From NCBI RefSeq assembly GCF_012295615.1, contig NZ_CP051183.1, forward strand, positions 462,501-526,500: 64,000 nucleotides of DNA, given 5' to 3'. The position numbers and the translations under genes were made by a program. Origin of the DNA: Bermanella marisrubri. Lineage in GTDB: Bacteria; Pseudomonadota; Gammaproteobacteria; Pseudomonadales; Oceanobacteraceae. Positions 55,533 through 64,000 of the stretch are shown one piece after another. Each line of letters starts with the position of its first letter. Position 1 is the first letter of the stretch. The notes under the pieces are model-generated. The model was given only the letters and a program-made list of their open reading frames with translations. It did no database searches and was not told the origin of the DNA.

Positions 55533-56210
55533 ATGAGCAAGCAAAGCCCATTAATTGCCCCTTCTATTTTATCAGCCGACTTTGCTCGTTTAGGCGAAGA
55601 AGTAGATAACGTTCTAGCTGCGGGTGCAGACATAGTACATTTTGATGTAATGGATAATCATTACGTACCTAACCTGACGATTGGCCCTATGGTGTGTAAA
55701 GCATTGCGCAATCATGGCGTCACCGCCCCTATTGATGTTCACTTAATGGTAAGTCCTGTGGATCGTATTATTGGTGATTTTATTGAGGCTGGTGCATCTT
55801 ATATTACCTTCCATCCAGAAGCGTCTGATCACATTGATCGCTCACTACAGATCATTAAAGATGCCGGTTGTAAAGCAGGTTTAGTTTTCAACCCAGCGAC
55901 GCCATTGCACTATATGGATTACGTAATGGATAAATTAGATATGGTTCTGCTGATGTCGGTTAACCCAGGCTTTGGCGGTCAAAGCTTTATTCCTGCGACT
56001 TTGGACAAGCTTAAGCAAGCCCGCAAAAAAATTGATGACAGCGGTTTGGATATACGTCTTGAAATTGATGGTGGTGTAAAAGTAGATAATATTGCAGAAA
56101 TTGCCGCTGCAGGTGCAGATACCTTTGTTGCTGGTAGTGCGATATTTAATGCTGATGATTATCAAACTACCATTGAAAAAATGCGTGCTGAAATAGCAAA
56201 AAGCAATTAG
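55533..56210 (+). CDS. rpe: Ribulose-phosphate 3-epimerase
   Basis: A 225-residue TIM-barrel enzyme of the pentose phosphate pathway. Motifs are [46 protein letters not shown] and EIDGGV. It is followed 19 bp later by gph. Confidence 0.97.
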   Translation: MSKQSPLIAPSILSADFARLGEEVDNVLAAGADIVHFDVMDNHYVPNLTIGPMVCKALRNHGVTAPIDVHLMVSPVDRIIGDFIEAGASYITFHPEASDHIDRSLQIIKDAGCKAGLVFNPATPLHYMDYVMDKLDMVLLMSVNPGFGGQSFIPATLDKLKQARKKIDDSGLDIRLEIDGGVKVDNIAEIAAAGADTFVAGSAIFNADDYQTTIEKMRAEIAKSN

Positions 56211-56229
56211 TTATTAGGTCTGCTCAAAA

Positions 56230-56901
56230 ATGTCTAAAGCTTTACCCAAGGCCGTTATTTTTGATTTAGATGGAACGCTTGTTGATAGCGTTCCCGATTT
56301 AACGACCGCCGTTAACTTAGCATTCGCTGAGATAATTGATGAGTCTGAGTATTTTTCTCAAGATCAGATTCGGCTTTGGGTGGGTAATGGTAGTCGACGC
56401 TTAATTGAACGCGCAATATGTGCATTTGGAAAAGTACTGCCGATTGAGCAATTGCATTCAGCTTTTTTAAAGCATTATAAAGCACATCATAATAATGCGT
56501 CGCGACTTTATAAAGGCGTTATCACATTATTAACCGCTCTTAAGAAAAATAATATTAATATAGGTTTAGTAACCAATAAGCCCGTCGCTTTTGTACCTAG
56601 CTTATTGCAGGCGCTAAAGATTGGCTCGTACTTTGATATTTATCTTGGTGGCGATTCGTTAGAGTATAAAAAACCACACCCCGAACCACTTCAACACTGT
56701 TTGTCTTTTTGGAAATTATCTGAAAATGATGTGGTTATGGTGGGGGATAGTGAATCCGATGCGCTTGCTGCACAAGCCGCTAATATCCCCTGCATTATGT
56801 TAAAACAGGGCTATAATCAGGGTGTTGATTTGAACTCATTACCAGCTGAAAGCGTGCTTGATGATATTAACGCTCTGCATGATTATTGGTTTCCATTATA
56901 G
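56230..56901 (+). CDS. gph: Phosphoglycolate phosphatase
   Basis: A 223-residue HAD-superfamily phosphatase. Motif I is FDLDGTLVDSVPDL, motif II is in LVTNKP, and motif III/IV is MVGDSESDALAA. It removes phosphate from 2-phosphoglycolate. The rpe-gph order is as in Pseudomonas, but trpE, which I recall next there, is replaced by a sigma-factor gene. Confidence 0.93.
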   Translation: MSKALPKAVIFDLDGTLVDSVPDLTTAVNLAFAEIIDESEYFSQDQIRLWVGNGSRRLIERAICAFGKVLPIEQLHSAFLKHYKAHHNNASRLYKGVITLLTALKKNNINIGLVTNKPVAFVPSLLQALKIGSYFDIYLGGDSLEYKKPHPEPLQHCLSFWKLSENDVVMVGDSESDALAAQAANIPCIMLKQGYNQGVDLNSLPAESVLDDINALHDYWFPL

Positions 56902-57046
56902 TTATTTTTTATAGTTAATGTTTTACTCTTCTAGCAAATTCAATAGCGCCTTAGAACGGGTGCTTGATAGCTTAAAATAACAATCCAAATACACTCATAT
57001 AGCGTACACATCTTATAGCGCATGAAAGCATATAAGGTGGTGTTTT

Positions 57047-58153
57047 ATGGTGCCTGAACAAATCAATGAGTTGACATTCCATTACCCTCATACTGATCTA
57101 ATTGACGCAAAAACGGAGCGAAGTTTAGCGATCAAAATGGATGAGGCCATGATCAAACTGGGTGAAATTATGTTTGCCCATGATCACGTCTTAGACGATG
57201 TTATTGAGTTGATTCAAGAGCAGCAACAAGATCCTCATGCTCTTGATCAATTAATTACACAATATGATCTTTGGTTATTAGCAAAGCATACCCGTCATTC
57301 TCATTTAAACACTGTTGACCTTCATCAGCTTTCTCGAATTGTTGTGAAATTGGAGTCCGATCGATCACAAGTTTTCGATTTATACCTGCAACATATTCAC
57401 GAACTGAAAGGACGTCTTTACAAGCAAGCCCAAGTGTTGAAACGTCGATATGAGGATTATCGCAATCAGTTAGTGCAAGCTAATTTACGTTTAGCAATGC
57501 ATGTTGCCCGTCAATATACTGGTAAAGGCATGGAGTTAGAAGAGCTGATACAAGAAGGTACTTTGGGCCTTATAAAAGGTGCTGAACGCTACAACATTAA
57601 TAAAGGATATCGCTTTACTACTTATGCATATTGGTGGATTCAGCAGGCAATTAAAGGTGCGCTATCAGAAAAACGAGGCATTGTGCGTATTCCGACTAAT
57701 GTGACAGATCGCATCGTGAAAGTTGAGCGCTGTAAATACGAGTTTTTCAAAGCAAATGGTCGCTATCCAAATGCAAAAGAGATTAGCTCAATTCTAGGGA
57801 TGGATGTTGATCATATTCGTTCAACACTCGCAGTCACCAATGTGGGCGACTCTATTGATGAGCCCATTTATGATGAAGGTTTAACGATGCAAGAGTCTAT
57901 GGCTTCAGAATCCATAGCTACGCCTTCTTCCCAATTAGACGAAGAGGACGGAGAAGCATTTCTAGAGAAACTCATTGGCGAGTTACCAAAGCGCCAGCAG
58001 TTTATAGTGCGTCTCTATCATGGTATTGGTATTGGTCAGACGTACCCCTTTAAAGAAATAGCTCCGCAAATCGGTGTAACGCTTGAAAGGACTCGTCAGC
58101 TCTATCACGAGTCTATACGGCAACTAAAACTACTGGCTGAGCACCACACTTAG
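57047..58153 (+). CDS. Sigma-70 family factor of unusual type
   Basis: A 368-residue sigma factor that is neither RpoD, RpoS, RpoH nor FliA. A region 1.2-like helix (about 18-50, DAKTERSLAIKMDEAMIKLG) is followed by a short non-conserved region. Region 2 has NLRLAMHVARQYTGKGMEL and YRFTTYAYWWIQQAI, region 3 spans about 230-270, and region 4 is about 310-365 (PKRQQFIVRLYHG; GVTLERTRQLYHESI). Relative to RpoD, the base-reading T440 position in 2.4 is Lys and the R584 position in 4.2 is Leu, while E585 and R588 are kept. This suggests altered promoter choice. It has its own promoter region (145 bp) and a terminator. Confidence 0.85.
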   Translation: MVPEQINELTFHYPHTDLIDAKTERSLAIKMDEAMIKLGEIMFAHDHVLDDVIELIQEQQQDPHALDQLITQYDLWLLAKHTRHSHLNTVDLHQLSRIVVKLESDRSQVFDLYLQHIHELKGRLYKQAQVLKRRYEDYRNQLVQANLRLAMHVARQYTGKGMELEELIQEGTLGLIKGAERYNINKGYRFTTYAYWWIQQAIKGALSEKRGIVRIPTNVTDRIVKVERCKYEFFKANGRYPNAKEISSILGMDVDHIRSTLAVTNVGDSIDEPIYDEGLTMQESMASESIATPSSQLDEEDGEAFLEKLIGELPKRQQFIVRLYHGIGIGQTYPFKEIAPQIGVTLERTRQLYHESIRQLKLLAEHHT

Positions 58154-58170
58154 TCTTTATAAAGCAATAA

Positions 58171-58200
58171 AAAAACGCCCATCAGAAGATGGGCGTTTTT
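58171..58200 (+). terminator. Terminator after the sigma factor gene
   Basis: A perfect 13-base stem AAAAACGCCCATC-AGAA-GATGGGCGTTTTT. It is symmetric and also lies just past the end of the convergent acyl-CoA dehydrogenase gene. Confidence 0.92.
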
Positions 58201-58228
58201 CGTTTGCGAAGAATGTTTTTAAAAAACT

Positions 58229-59998
58229 TTAAAACTCGCCTTCAGCCATATCCATCAAGGTTGATTTGCCCGCCTCGATGTCTGCTTTATGCATCTCTGC
58301 TTGCGACAGCGCAAGACGGAAGAAGTGTTCGGCGGCTTTAATTTTGCCTTGATAAAAGGCATCTTCATACTTGCCAGAACCTAGCCCTTCATTGGCTTTC
58401 TTGGCCATTGTTGCCCACATTACGCTCATTGCGCACAAAGAGAATAATTTCAGTAATGGCGTAGCCGCCGCACCTGCTTGCTCAGGATCCTTCATGGCTT
58501 CTTGGCCTAACCACATCAATGCACCCTGAAGAGTTTTCAAAAGGGTTTTGCACTTCTCTTGGTGCTCAGCATTGTCAAGATCCGCGATCATTGCATTCAT
58601 GACTTTGAAGAAGGTCTTAGGTAAACGACCGCCTTTAATCGTTAGTTTACGACCCGTCAGATCCAATGCTTGGATGCCATTAGTGCCTTCATAGATGCGA
58701 GCAATTCGACCGTCACGCAATAATTGCTCGACCTCCCAATCTTGAGTGAAACCAGAACCACCCATGGATTGGAGAGCTTGGTCGGTACTAAAGAAACCTT
58801 CATCGGTTAAGTACGCTTTGATAATCGGTGTCATGATTTGTACGATATCATCGCTTTCTTCACGGACACTTTCATCATCGTGTTTGTGCGCCAAATCCAG
58901 ATGGTAACCTGTAAAGTAAGCCATACAGCGAGCGCCTTCTAAAAAGACTTTTTGCTGCATCAGCATGCGACGAACATCTGGGTGGACGATGATCGGATCG
59001 GCTTTTTCGTCAGGACTTTTGGGTCCGGTTAATGAGCGGCTTTGTAAACGCTCTTTAGCGAAACCTAAACTGATTTGATATGCCTTTTCGGCTAGGCCCA
59101 AGCCTTGAACGCCTACCATAATGCGTGCCGCGTTCATCATGGTGAACATGCACTTGAGACCTTCGTTTTCTTTGCCGATTAACCAGCCCTTGGCACCTTC
59201 AAAGTTCATAACGCAGGTCGCGCTACCTTTAATTCCCATTTTGTGTTCTAAGCCACCACAGAAGGCTGGGTTACGTGAACCATCTTCCAAGAACTTAGGT
59301 ACTAGAAACAAGGAAATACCCTTACTCGAATCAGGAGCACCGGGCAGCTTCGCGAGCACTAGGTGAACGATGTTATCCACCATGTCATGTTCACCACCGG
59401 TAATCCAGATTTTGGTTCCTGATATGTTATAACTGCCATCAGCTTGTGGTTCTGCTTTTGTGCGGATTAAGCCTAAATCGGTACCACACTGTGGTTCAGT
59501 CAAGCACATGGTGCCCGTCCACTCACCGCTAATGAGCTGAGGTAAATACTTATCTTTCAGTTCCTGTTCGGCGTGTTCAGTTAGTGCGTCAATTGCTCCG
59601 TGACTTAGTCCTGGATACATGCCTAGACTCAAGTTGGTAGAGCAAGCCATTTCATCTACGACGATTTTTAGTAGATGGGGAAGACCTTGACCACCATACT
59701 CTGTTGTTGCGGATAAACCTGACCATCCGCCCTCAGCGAATGTTTTATAGGCTTCTTTGAATCCTTTTGGCGTGGTTACATTGTGGGTTTCAGGATCGTA
59801 TTGGCATCCTTCGATATCCCCATCTTGGTTTGTCGGTTGGAATACATTCTCTGCGAACTTAGAAGCTTCCTCTAAAACCGCGCGAATCATCTCTTCGGTT
59901 GCATCTTCGAACCCAGGAAGTTGGCTCAAACCGTCGGCTTTCAAAACATCAAACAGGACAAAATTCATGTCGTTCAATGGGGCTTTGTAACTCGCCAT
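58229..59998 (-). CDS. Acyl-CoA dehydrogenase
   Basis: A 589-residue flavoenzyme of the long acyl-CoA dehydrogenase type with an additional C-terminal domain. The FAD/substrate part has CLTEPQCGTDLGLIRTKAEP and ISGTKIWITGGEHD; the catalytic Glu is in IYEGTNGIQALDL near residue 437. It starts fatty-acid beta-oxidation by making the trans-2-enoyl-CoA. The length and the MASYKAPLNDMNFVLFDVL N-terminus match the type common in Pseudomonas. Single gene with its own promoter in 59999-60367. Confidence 0.93.
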   Translation of the reverse strand: MASYKAPLNDMNFVLFDVLKADGLSQLPGFEDATEEMIRAVLEEASKFAENVFQPTNQDGDIEGCQYDPETHNVTTPKGFKEAYKTFAEGGWSGLSATTEYGGQGLPHLLKIVVDEMACSTNLSLGMYPGLSHGAIDALTEHAEQELKDKYLPQLISGEWTGTMCLTEPQCGTDLGLIRTKAEPQADGSYNISGTKIWITGGEHDMVDNIVHLVLAKLPGAPDSSKGISLFLVPKFLEDGSRNPAFCGGLEHKMGIKGSATCVMNFEGAKGWLIGKENEGLKCMFTMMNAARIMVGVQGLGLAEKAYQISLGFAKERLQSRSLTGPKSPDEKADPIIVHPDVRRMLMQQKVFLEGARCMAYFTGYHLDLAHKHDDESVREESDDIVQIMTPIIKAYLTDEGFFSTDQALQSMGGSGFTQDWEVEQLLRDGRIARIYEGTNGIQALDLTGRKLTIKGGRLPKTFFKVMNAMIADLDNAEHQEKCKTLLKTLQGALMWLGQEAMKDPEQAGAAATPLLKLFSLCAMSVMWATMAKKANEGLGSGKYEDAFYQGKIKAAEHFFRLALSQAEMHKADIEAGKSTLMDMAEGEF

Positions 59999-60367
59999 AG
60001 TGTTTCCTCAATTAAGTGACTGATTAATTTATCAATTAGATCTTTTCCCAAGCGGCTCACCAAATACGTATGCAGAAAAATATCCGTTCACTTTTTTGTG
60101 AAAAAAGTCTCACCTATGAAAAGCTCTGACAGGCATGAATAATTGCCATAAATTGTTCTTTATTTGAGACAATGTTTCGTTATTGTTGCTGGCTAAGTTA
60201 GGGGTCGTGGGATTAGAGCAAACAGATAAACATTATTTCTATTCAAAAACCCGATCAGCTTGTTCCAAAATATCCCATATAAAATGGATTGATAATGGTG
60301 TTTAATCCGCACCTCGAACCGTTATCGTATGTAAGTCAGATCCAAAATCAAGGTCATAGTCATTCTG
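59999..60367. other. 369-bp divergent intergenic region
   Basis: Holds promoters for the acyl-CoA dehydrogenase and the small outer-membrane protein. A perfect short palindrome ACTTTTTT-GTG-AAAAAAGT is at 60090-60108, about 92 bp before the dehydrogenase start, and could be an operator or transcription stop. No small gene is seen. Confidence 0.45.
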
Positions 60368-60982
60368 ATGCCTATTTTAATGAAGAAAGTGAGTTATGTT
60401 TTCGCCCTTCTGCTGTTTTCTTTATCGCATTCTCTGAGCTACGCAGAATTGCTTGATAATGCAGTGAATACAGAAGAGCGCTGGGTTGATGCTGTGGACC
60501 TCAAGTCAGGCGCTCTGATGGGCCTCGTACATGTGTCCGCTGAGAATCATGTTGGTCAACATCGTTTTAAAGCAGGTTTGGGCTATACGCCAAAACTGGA
60601 TGATCAGAAGGAAATGGGGTTAGCCAGTATCGGTTATGCCTATGAGGGAAGCACTCGTATTGAATTACCTTGGCAAGGTTACACGCTAAAGCCTTGGACA
60701 GTTGGAGTGGGGATTTTGCATGGTAATCATGATGATCTGTTTACCCGTTTGCCTGACCAGTATCCCGACGGTTATTACAAACCTACTTCAATTCGGATCT
60801 TGTTTAATTATCAAATGACATTGGAAACGAAAACACCTTGGGAAGTGTATGTAGACCTCACAGTGCTTGACGTGGGTTTTATTAACTATATTCGCCAGAC
60901 CGAGTTCTATGTGGATAACTATGAGTTTCTGGGTCTCAGTGGTATCACAAATTTGGGTTTTGGCGCCCGCTATCGATTTTAA
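60368..60982 (+). CDS. Small exported beta-rich protein, probable outer-membrane barrel
   Basis: A 204-residue protein with a signal peptide (about 1-26, ending LSYA). The mature part is about 178 residues with alternating hydrophobic strands and ends GARYRF, a C-terminal Phe typical of outer-membrane barrels. I do not recognise a named family. The start is ATG at 60368; another ATG four codons later is possible. It lies 12 bp upstream of the phosphoesterase lipoprotein gene. Confidence 0.65.
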   Translation: MPILMKKVSYVFALLLFSLSHSLSYAELLDNAVNTEERWVDAVDLKSGALMGLVHVSAENHVGQHRFKAGLGYTPKLDDQKEMGLASIGYAYEGSTRIELPWQGYTLKPWTVGVGILHGNHDDLFTRLPDQYPDGYYKPTSIRILFNYQMTLETKTPWEVYVDLTVLDVGFINYIRQTEFYVDNYEFLGLSGITNLGFGARYRF

Positions 60983-60994
60983 GGAGAGGCAAAA

Positions 60995-61804
60995 ATGATT
61001 CGCGATTTGATTCTACTGATTACACTACTGTCTTTCCTTGTTGGCTGCCAGTATGAAGTAACGCCGTGGCAAACAGATGCAAATTGCTCCAGTGGTTTGC
61101 GTACTCAAGCAAATATAGAAAAGATTGGACGGCTAGAAAACAAAGTGGGTTTTAAAGAAGAGTTTCAGGTAGCAATTGTGAGTGACCCTCAGCAATATCC
61201 TGGTAATTTTGAAGATGTTATTAAGCATGTAGATGGTTTGGATGCGGTGGATTTTGTAATTGTGTCTGGTGATCTTACAGAAACAGGTATCAAAGCAGAA
61301 TTTGAATGGACTTGTAAGGCAATGGAAAAAACCGATAAACCCATTTTTGCGGTGGTCGGCAATCATGATGCCATTTCTTTCGGAAAAGAGATTTGGTTAG
61401 ATGTATTTGGGCCCTATGATTTTAGTTTTGACTATCAAGGTGTTCGCTTCATCGCTTATAACGATAACAAATACGAGTTTTCAGATGTGCCAGATCGGGA
61501 CTGGCTAGCACAACAAGCAGCAGGAGATGCGGGCCGACGCTATACCATTGTTACCAGTCATATTGCTCCATGGGATGGGTCTGATTTAAGCGATTACCTT
61601 GATTCTTTGGGGGTGGATTTGGGACTACACGGTCACGAGCATCGTTTCGATTACTGGCAGTTCAGCGATGTATTGCTTGATCACCATATAACTTCGACGG
61701 TTAAAGAACATGAGTTTGCATTGTTGACAGTGAATAGTTCAGGGCTGACGTTAGAGAATTGTGACCTAGGTAAATGCGAGGTTGCCCAAGTAAGGTCTCG
61801 GTAA
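60995..61804 (+). CDS. Metallophosphoesterase lipoprotein
   Basis: A 269-residue lipoprotein (lipobox LVGC near 15-18) with calcineurin-like phosphoesterase motifs: VSDPQQYP (the DxH position reads DPQ), VSGDLTETG, VVGNHDAIS, TSHIAPW and LHGHEHRFD. The first metal-ligand His is replaced by Gln, so site 1 may be altered. An AAGGAGAGG ribosome binding site precedes the ATG. Substrate unknown; probably faces the periplasm. Confidence 0.8.
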   Translation: MIRDLILLITLLSFLVGCQYEVTPWQTDANCSSGLRTQANIEKIGRLENKVGFKEEFQVAIVSDPQQYPGNFEDVIKHVDGLDAVDFVIVSGDLTETGIKAEFEWTCKAMEKTDKPIFAVVGNHDAISFGKEIWLDVFGPYDFSFDYQGVRFIAYNDNKYEFSDVPDRDWLAQQAAGDAGRRYTIVTSHIAPWDGSDLSDYLDSLGVDLGLHGHEHRFDYWQFSDVLLDHHITSTVKEHEFALLTVNSSGLTLENCDLGKCEVAQVRSR

Positions 61805-61832
61805 GAGAAATTGTTGAATCAAATGTGAAAGT

Positions 61833-61859
61833 AAAAAGCCAGCGTCATGCTGGCTTTTT
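61833..61859. terminator. Bidirectional terminator
   Basis: A perfect stem AAAAAGCCAGC-GTCAT-GCTGGCTTTTT lies between the convergent phosphoesterase and FecR-domain genes. Confidence 0.92.
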
Positions 61860-61864
61860 CGTGT

Positions 61865-64000
61865 TTATTGTTTATCCAATTGAAATACTCCAGTGGCATG
61901 TTTGTGAATACCTTCAGTATCTAGGGCACCAAAGTTATAGCCGCCTACCGCTTTATCCCCTGGTTTAACAAATATTCCTCCAATGTTGCCAACAATATGG
62001 CTTGAGATTTCAGTACCTGCTGAATCTTTCACTGAACCCTGTATTTGATTGGTGTGAAAATCTGCGCCTTTAATTTGTGCGTTCTGAAAAGAGACATCCC
62101 ATTGAGAAACGATGCTGCCATTGACTGAATCGGAAACATCTAAGTTGATTGATCCTTGGCTAATTCTACTATTATTGAAATCCACTGAAAAATTACCAGA
62201 AAGTGATGTGACCACACCATCATCGGCAAACCCCATACACTGAGTTAGATCTGTACAATCAAGATCATTCGCGGTGAAAGACGCTGTTCCAGATAGTTGA
62301 TTGATATCGGCTCGTTCGGCTGCAATCCAAAACGCTAAGATATTACTTTCCTCTTCTGTAAATGCCGAGCCGTTGTCGATATCCGTTATGGTAATGGGTT
62401 CATCGGGTTCTGATATCCATACTCCCCAGCGTATATTATCCCTACCACCTACATCTTTTACTTGAATATCACAGGGTTCTAAGCTGGATTCGGCTCCTCC
62501 ACAAGAGGGAGATGCACTGGTGTAAGCTAAGTAGCTATCGATAACTTGATTGTCCTCGTTGTCTTTCTTGATAATGGCTATGCGCGTTGTTCCATCTTGC
62601 TCCTCTTCGTTTTCTACTAAAATTGGTTGGTTATTTTTTGGATCCCATGAACCATTTCCTATGAAGACCTCAAGTTCCGCTTGCGTATACCAGTCTTGAT
62701 CACTGTAGCTACCATCCGCAAGTTGTTGACTGCCAATTTGTTGATAAAATTTCTGTTCGGTTTCTTCGTTTACTCCAAAGATATCAAGCTCTAATGAGCT
62801 TAAGAAAGCCTGAGTTGGATCAGATGTTGCGGTGGCAATTTGTAATCTAAATTCACCTGTAGTGGCGGCGTTGTAGATGTTTATGTGAATAGGGTCTGAT
62901 GAAACAATACGTCCATTGTTGGTTTCTTCGTAAAGTATTCCAGAAGTAAATTGAAAGATATTATTTAAATCATCCGAATTCGTAACAGTGGTATTGGAGC
63001 TCTCGGCAATAGGAATTTCATATTGAAAGTGCCTTGTAACATAGTCGCCATTTGTTCCGCTCTTTTCCAAAATAGAGTAGCGAATTTCAACCGTGGAGCC
63101 TTGGGCATAGGTGACTGTTTCAATACTTGCATCTGTCATAGTATTGAAAGATTCTAATTGAGCTTCCATAAGCGGGATTGTTGGCGTCTCGCCGGAGCCA
63201 AAAAAATTGAACATTGAGGGTATGGCTACCAACCCTAGTTTTCCACTTTCGCCAAGAGCATATGCTTCGTCACTAATGATGTTTTCAGCGAAAGGGTTCG
63301 ATGAATTGGAAATATTTACACCTGCATAGGGATTATTAAAATCAAACTCAGAAGACGTTGACGCCTCGATGGTTTCTGCCAACTTTGTATCCACAGCGTC
63401 AACGATGACTTGGTCGATGTCTGCTAAAAATTCGTTATCGTTGTCAGAGAGAAGGGAGTCTGTGAAATCGGCATCTTCCTCTTGACCATCCTGCTCTTGG
63501 TTTTCTGCAAGTTCGGTGTCGGACTCGTCTGATGATTGTTCAGTTTCGTTTGAGTTTTCCTCTTCATCTCCTTCCACTGGTTTATTCGTTGCGCTATTTA
63601 AACCAAATGCAGTGGGCGGTGCCAAAAGTCCTTTTGGTGCTGTGTTGGGAGTCACGCGCGAGTAGTTATAATCCGCACCTAAGCCAAGATCAATACTGCC
63701 AGATTCGTTTTCTACGCGAATACCACCTTCATATACTCCAACCACAAAGCTATCATTGGCTTCTTGTTGCACTTCATATGCGGTACCACGGATTCCAATA
63801 GAAGCTGCTGGGGTGGATACCTTGTAGGCATCTTTATCCCCTTTTCCTATCGACCCTGTAATGGTGCGGAAACCACCTTTTACTAGTTTAAGGAGAGCTT
63901 TGTCAGAGGCAGTGGTTTCGCTTTTAAGCACATATTCCTCAATATCTAGTTCGCTATTTGCTTTAATCGTCATCAAAGCTTTATCAATAAATCGTAACTG
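61865..64000 (-). CDS. FecR-domain protein, 5' end outside window
   Basis: The 3' part (711 codons) of a large gene that stays open to the window end, so the start lies beyond it. The visible N-terminal part is a FecR domain (VSTPAASIGIRGTAYEV, then FVVGVYEGGIRVEN), followed by a very acidic linker (about residues 140-190 of the visible part). The C-terminal 120 residues are Ser/Asn/Gly-rich and beta-like, with GNFSVDFNNSRISQGSINLD and a final GVFQLDKQ, resembling the small barrels of TbpB-like proteins. FecR domains sense or bind in the periplasm; the function of this long type is not known. Confidence 0.75.
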   Translation of the reverse strand, partial: QLRFIDKALMTIKANSELDIEEYVLKSETTASDKALLKLVKGGFRTITGSIGKGDKDAYKVSTPAASIGIRGTAYEVQQEANDSFVVGVYEGGIRVENESGSIDLGLGADYNYSRVTPNTAPKGLLAPPTAFGLNSATNKPVEGDEEENSNETEQSSDESDTELAENQEQDGQEEDADFTDSLLSDNDNEFLADIDQVIVDAVDTKLAETIEASTSSEFDFNNPYAGVNISNSSNPFAENIISDEAYALGESGKLGLVAIPSMFNFFGSGETPTIPLMEAQLESFNTMTDASIETVTYAQGSTVEIRYSILEKSGTNGDYVTRHFQYEIPIAESSNTTVTNSDDLNNIFQFTSGILYEETNNGRIVSSDPIHINIYNAATTGEFRLQIATATSDPTQAFLSSLELDIFGVNEETEQKFYQQIGSQQLADGSYSDQDWYTQAELEVFIGNGSWDPKNNQPILVENEEEQDGTTRIAIIKKDNEDNQVIDSYLAYTSASPSCGGAESSLEPCDIQVKDVGGRDNIRWGVWISEPDEPITITDIDNGSAFTEEESNILAFWIAAERADINQLSGTASFTANDLDCTDLTQCMGFADDGVVTSLSGNFSVDFNNSRISQGSINLDVSDSVNGSIVSQWDVSFQNAQIKGADFHTNQIQGSVKDSAGTEISSHIVGNIGGIFVKPGDKAVGGYNFGALDTEGIHKHATGVFQLDKQ

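Overview
The window looks like chromosome of a marine gammaproteobacterium of the Oceanospirillales/Pseudomonadales group (Bermanella-, Oleispira- or Thalassolituus-like). This is inferred from protein resemblance and gene order, without a database search. From rpoD to murU the core order (rpoD, dnaG, yqeY, rpsU, tsaD, folB, folK, cca, spoVR-yeaH-prkA, glpE, apaH, apaG, rsmA, pdxA, surA, lptD, amgK, murU) follows the Pseudomonas aeruginosa order as I recall it, with a few insertions and with plsY missing from its usual place.

Layout. 1-4591: a repeat element, a DUF3530 protein, a DEDDh exonuclease, a cNMP/CBS/DUF294 nucleotidyltransferase and a small membrane-anchored protein. 4725-14514: an acetate-use module made of a DUF4212/ActP-type symporter pair, a DcaP-type porin, acs, and a CrbR/CrbS-type two-component system. 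14627-17656: a RIO kinase, an SDR and an MDR oxidoreductase. 17812-22275: a probable zinc-homeostasis region with Zur, MerC, DUF1826, DUF3299 and an ABC transporter whose permease carries His-rich segments; a near-perfect AT-rich palindrome before DUF1826 is a probable Zur operator. 22731-24357: an exported SurE-like protein and a lipoprotein. 24358-25115: a tRNA with anticodon CAT (probably Ile2) followed by a duplicated 3' end and hairpin elements. 25116-31152: rpoD, dnaG, yqeY, rpsU and tsaD. 31153-34804: palindromic elements, folB, folK, a cluster of repeats, a pteridine-reductase-like SDR and cca. 34967-39686: a TraF-like outer-membrane protein, a DMT transporter, and flgP-flgT behind a consensus FliA promoter. 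39779-44590: prkA-yeaH-spoVR behind a candidate sigma-54 promoter. 45000-52049: glpE, apaH, apaG, rsmA, pdxA, surA and lptD. 52141-56901: amgK, murU, djlA, plsC, rpe and gph. 57047-64000: an unusual sigma-70 family factor, an acyl-CoA dehydrogenase, a small outer-membrane protein with a phosphoesterase lipoprotein, and the 3' part of a FecR-domain gene that runs off the window.

The most useful non-coding signals are these. (i) A 16-bp motif of the form TMGACNAARGTCYAAY occurs twice, 60 bp apart, between dcaP and acs, once before the symporter operon, and in a weaker form before crbS; it is a candidate CrbR operator. (ii) Three intergenic imperfect palindromes share one geometry but have different arms. 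(iii) GTCAT-ended, MITE-like elements lie next to degenerate heptamer repeats. (iv) An exact 56-bp duplication contains the tRNA 3' end.
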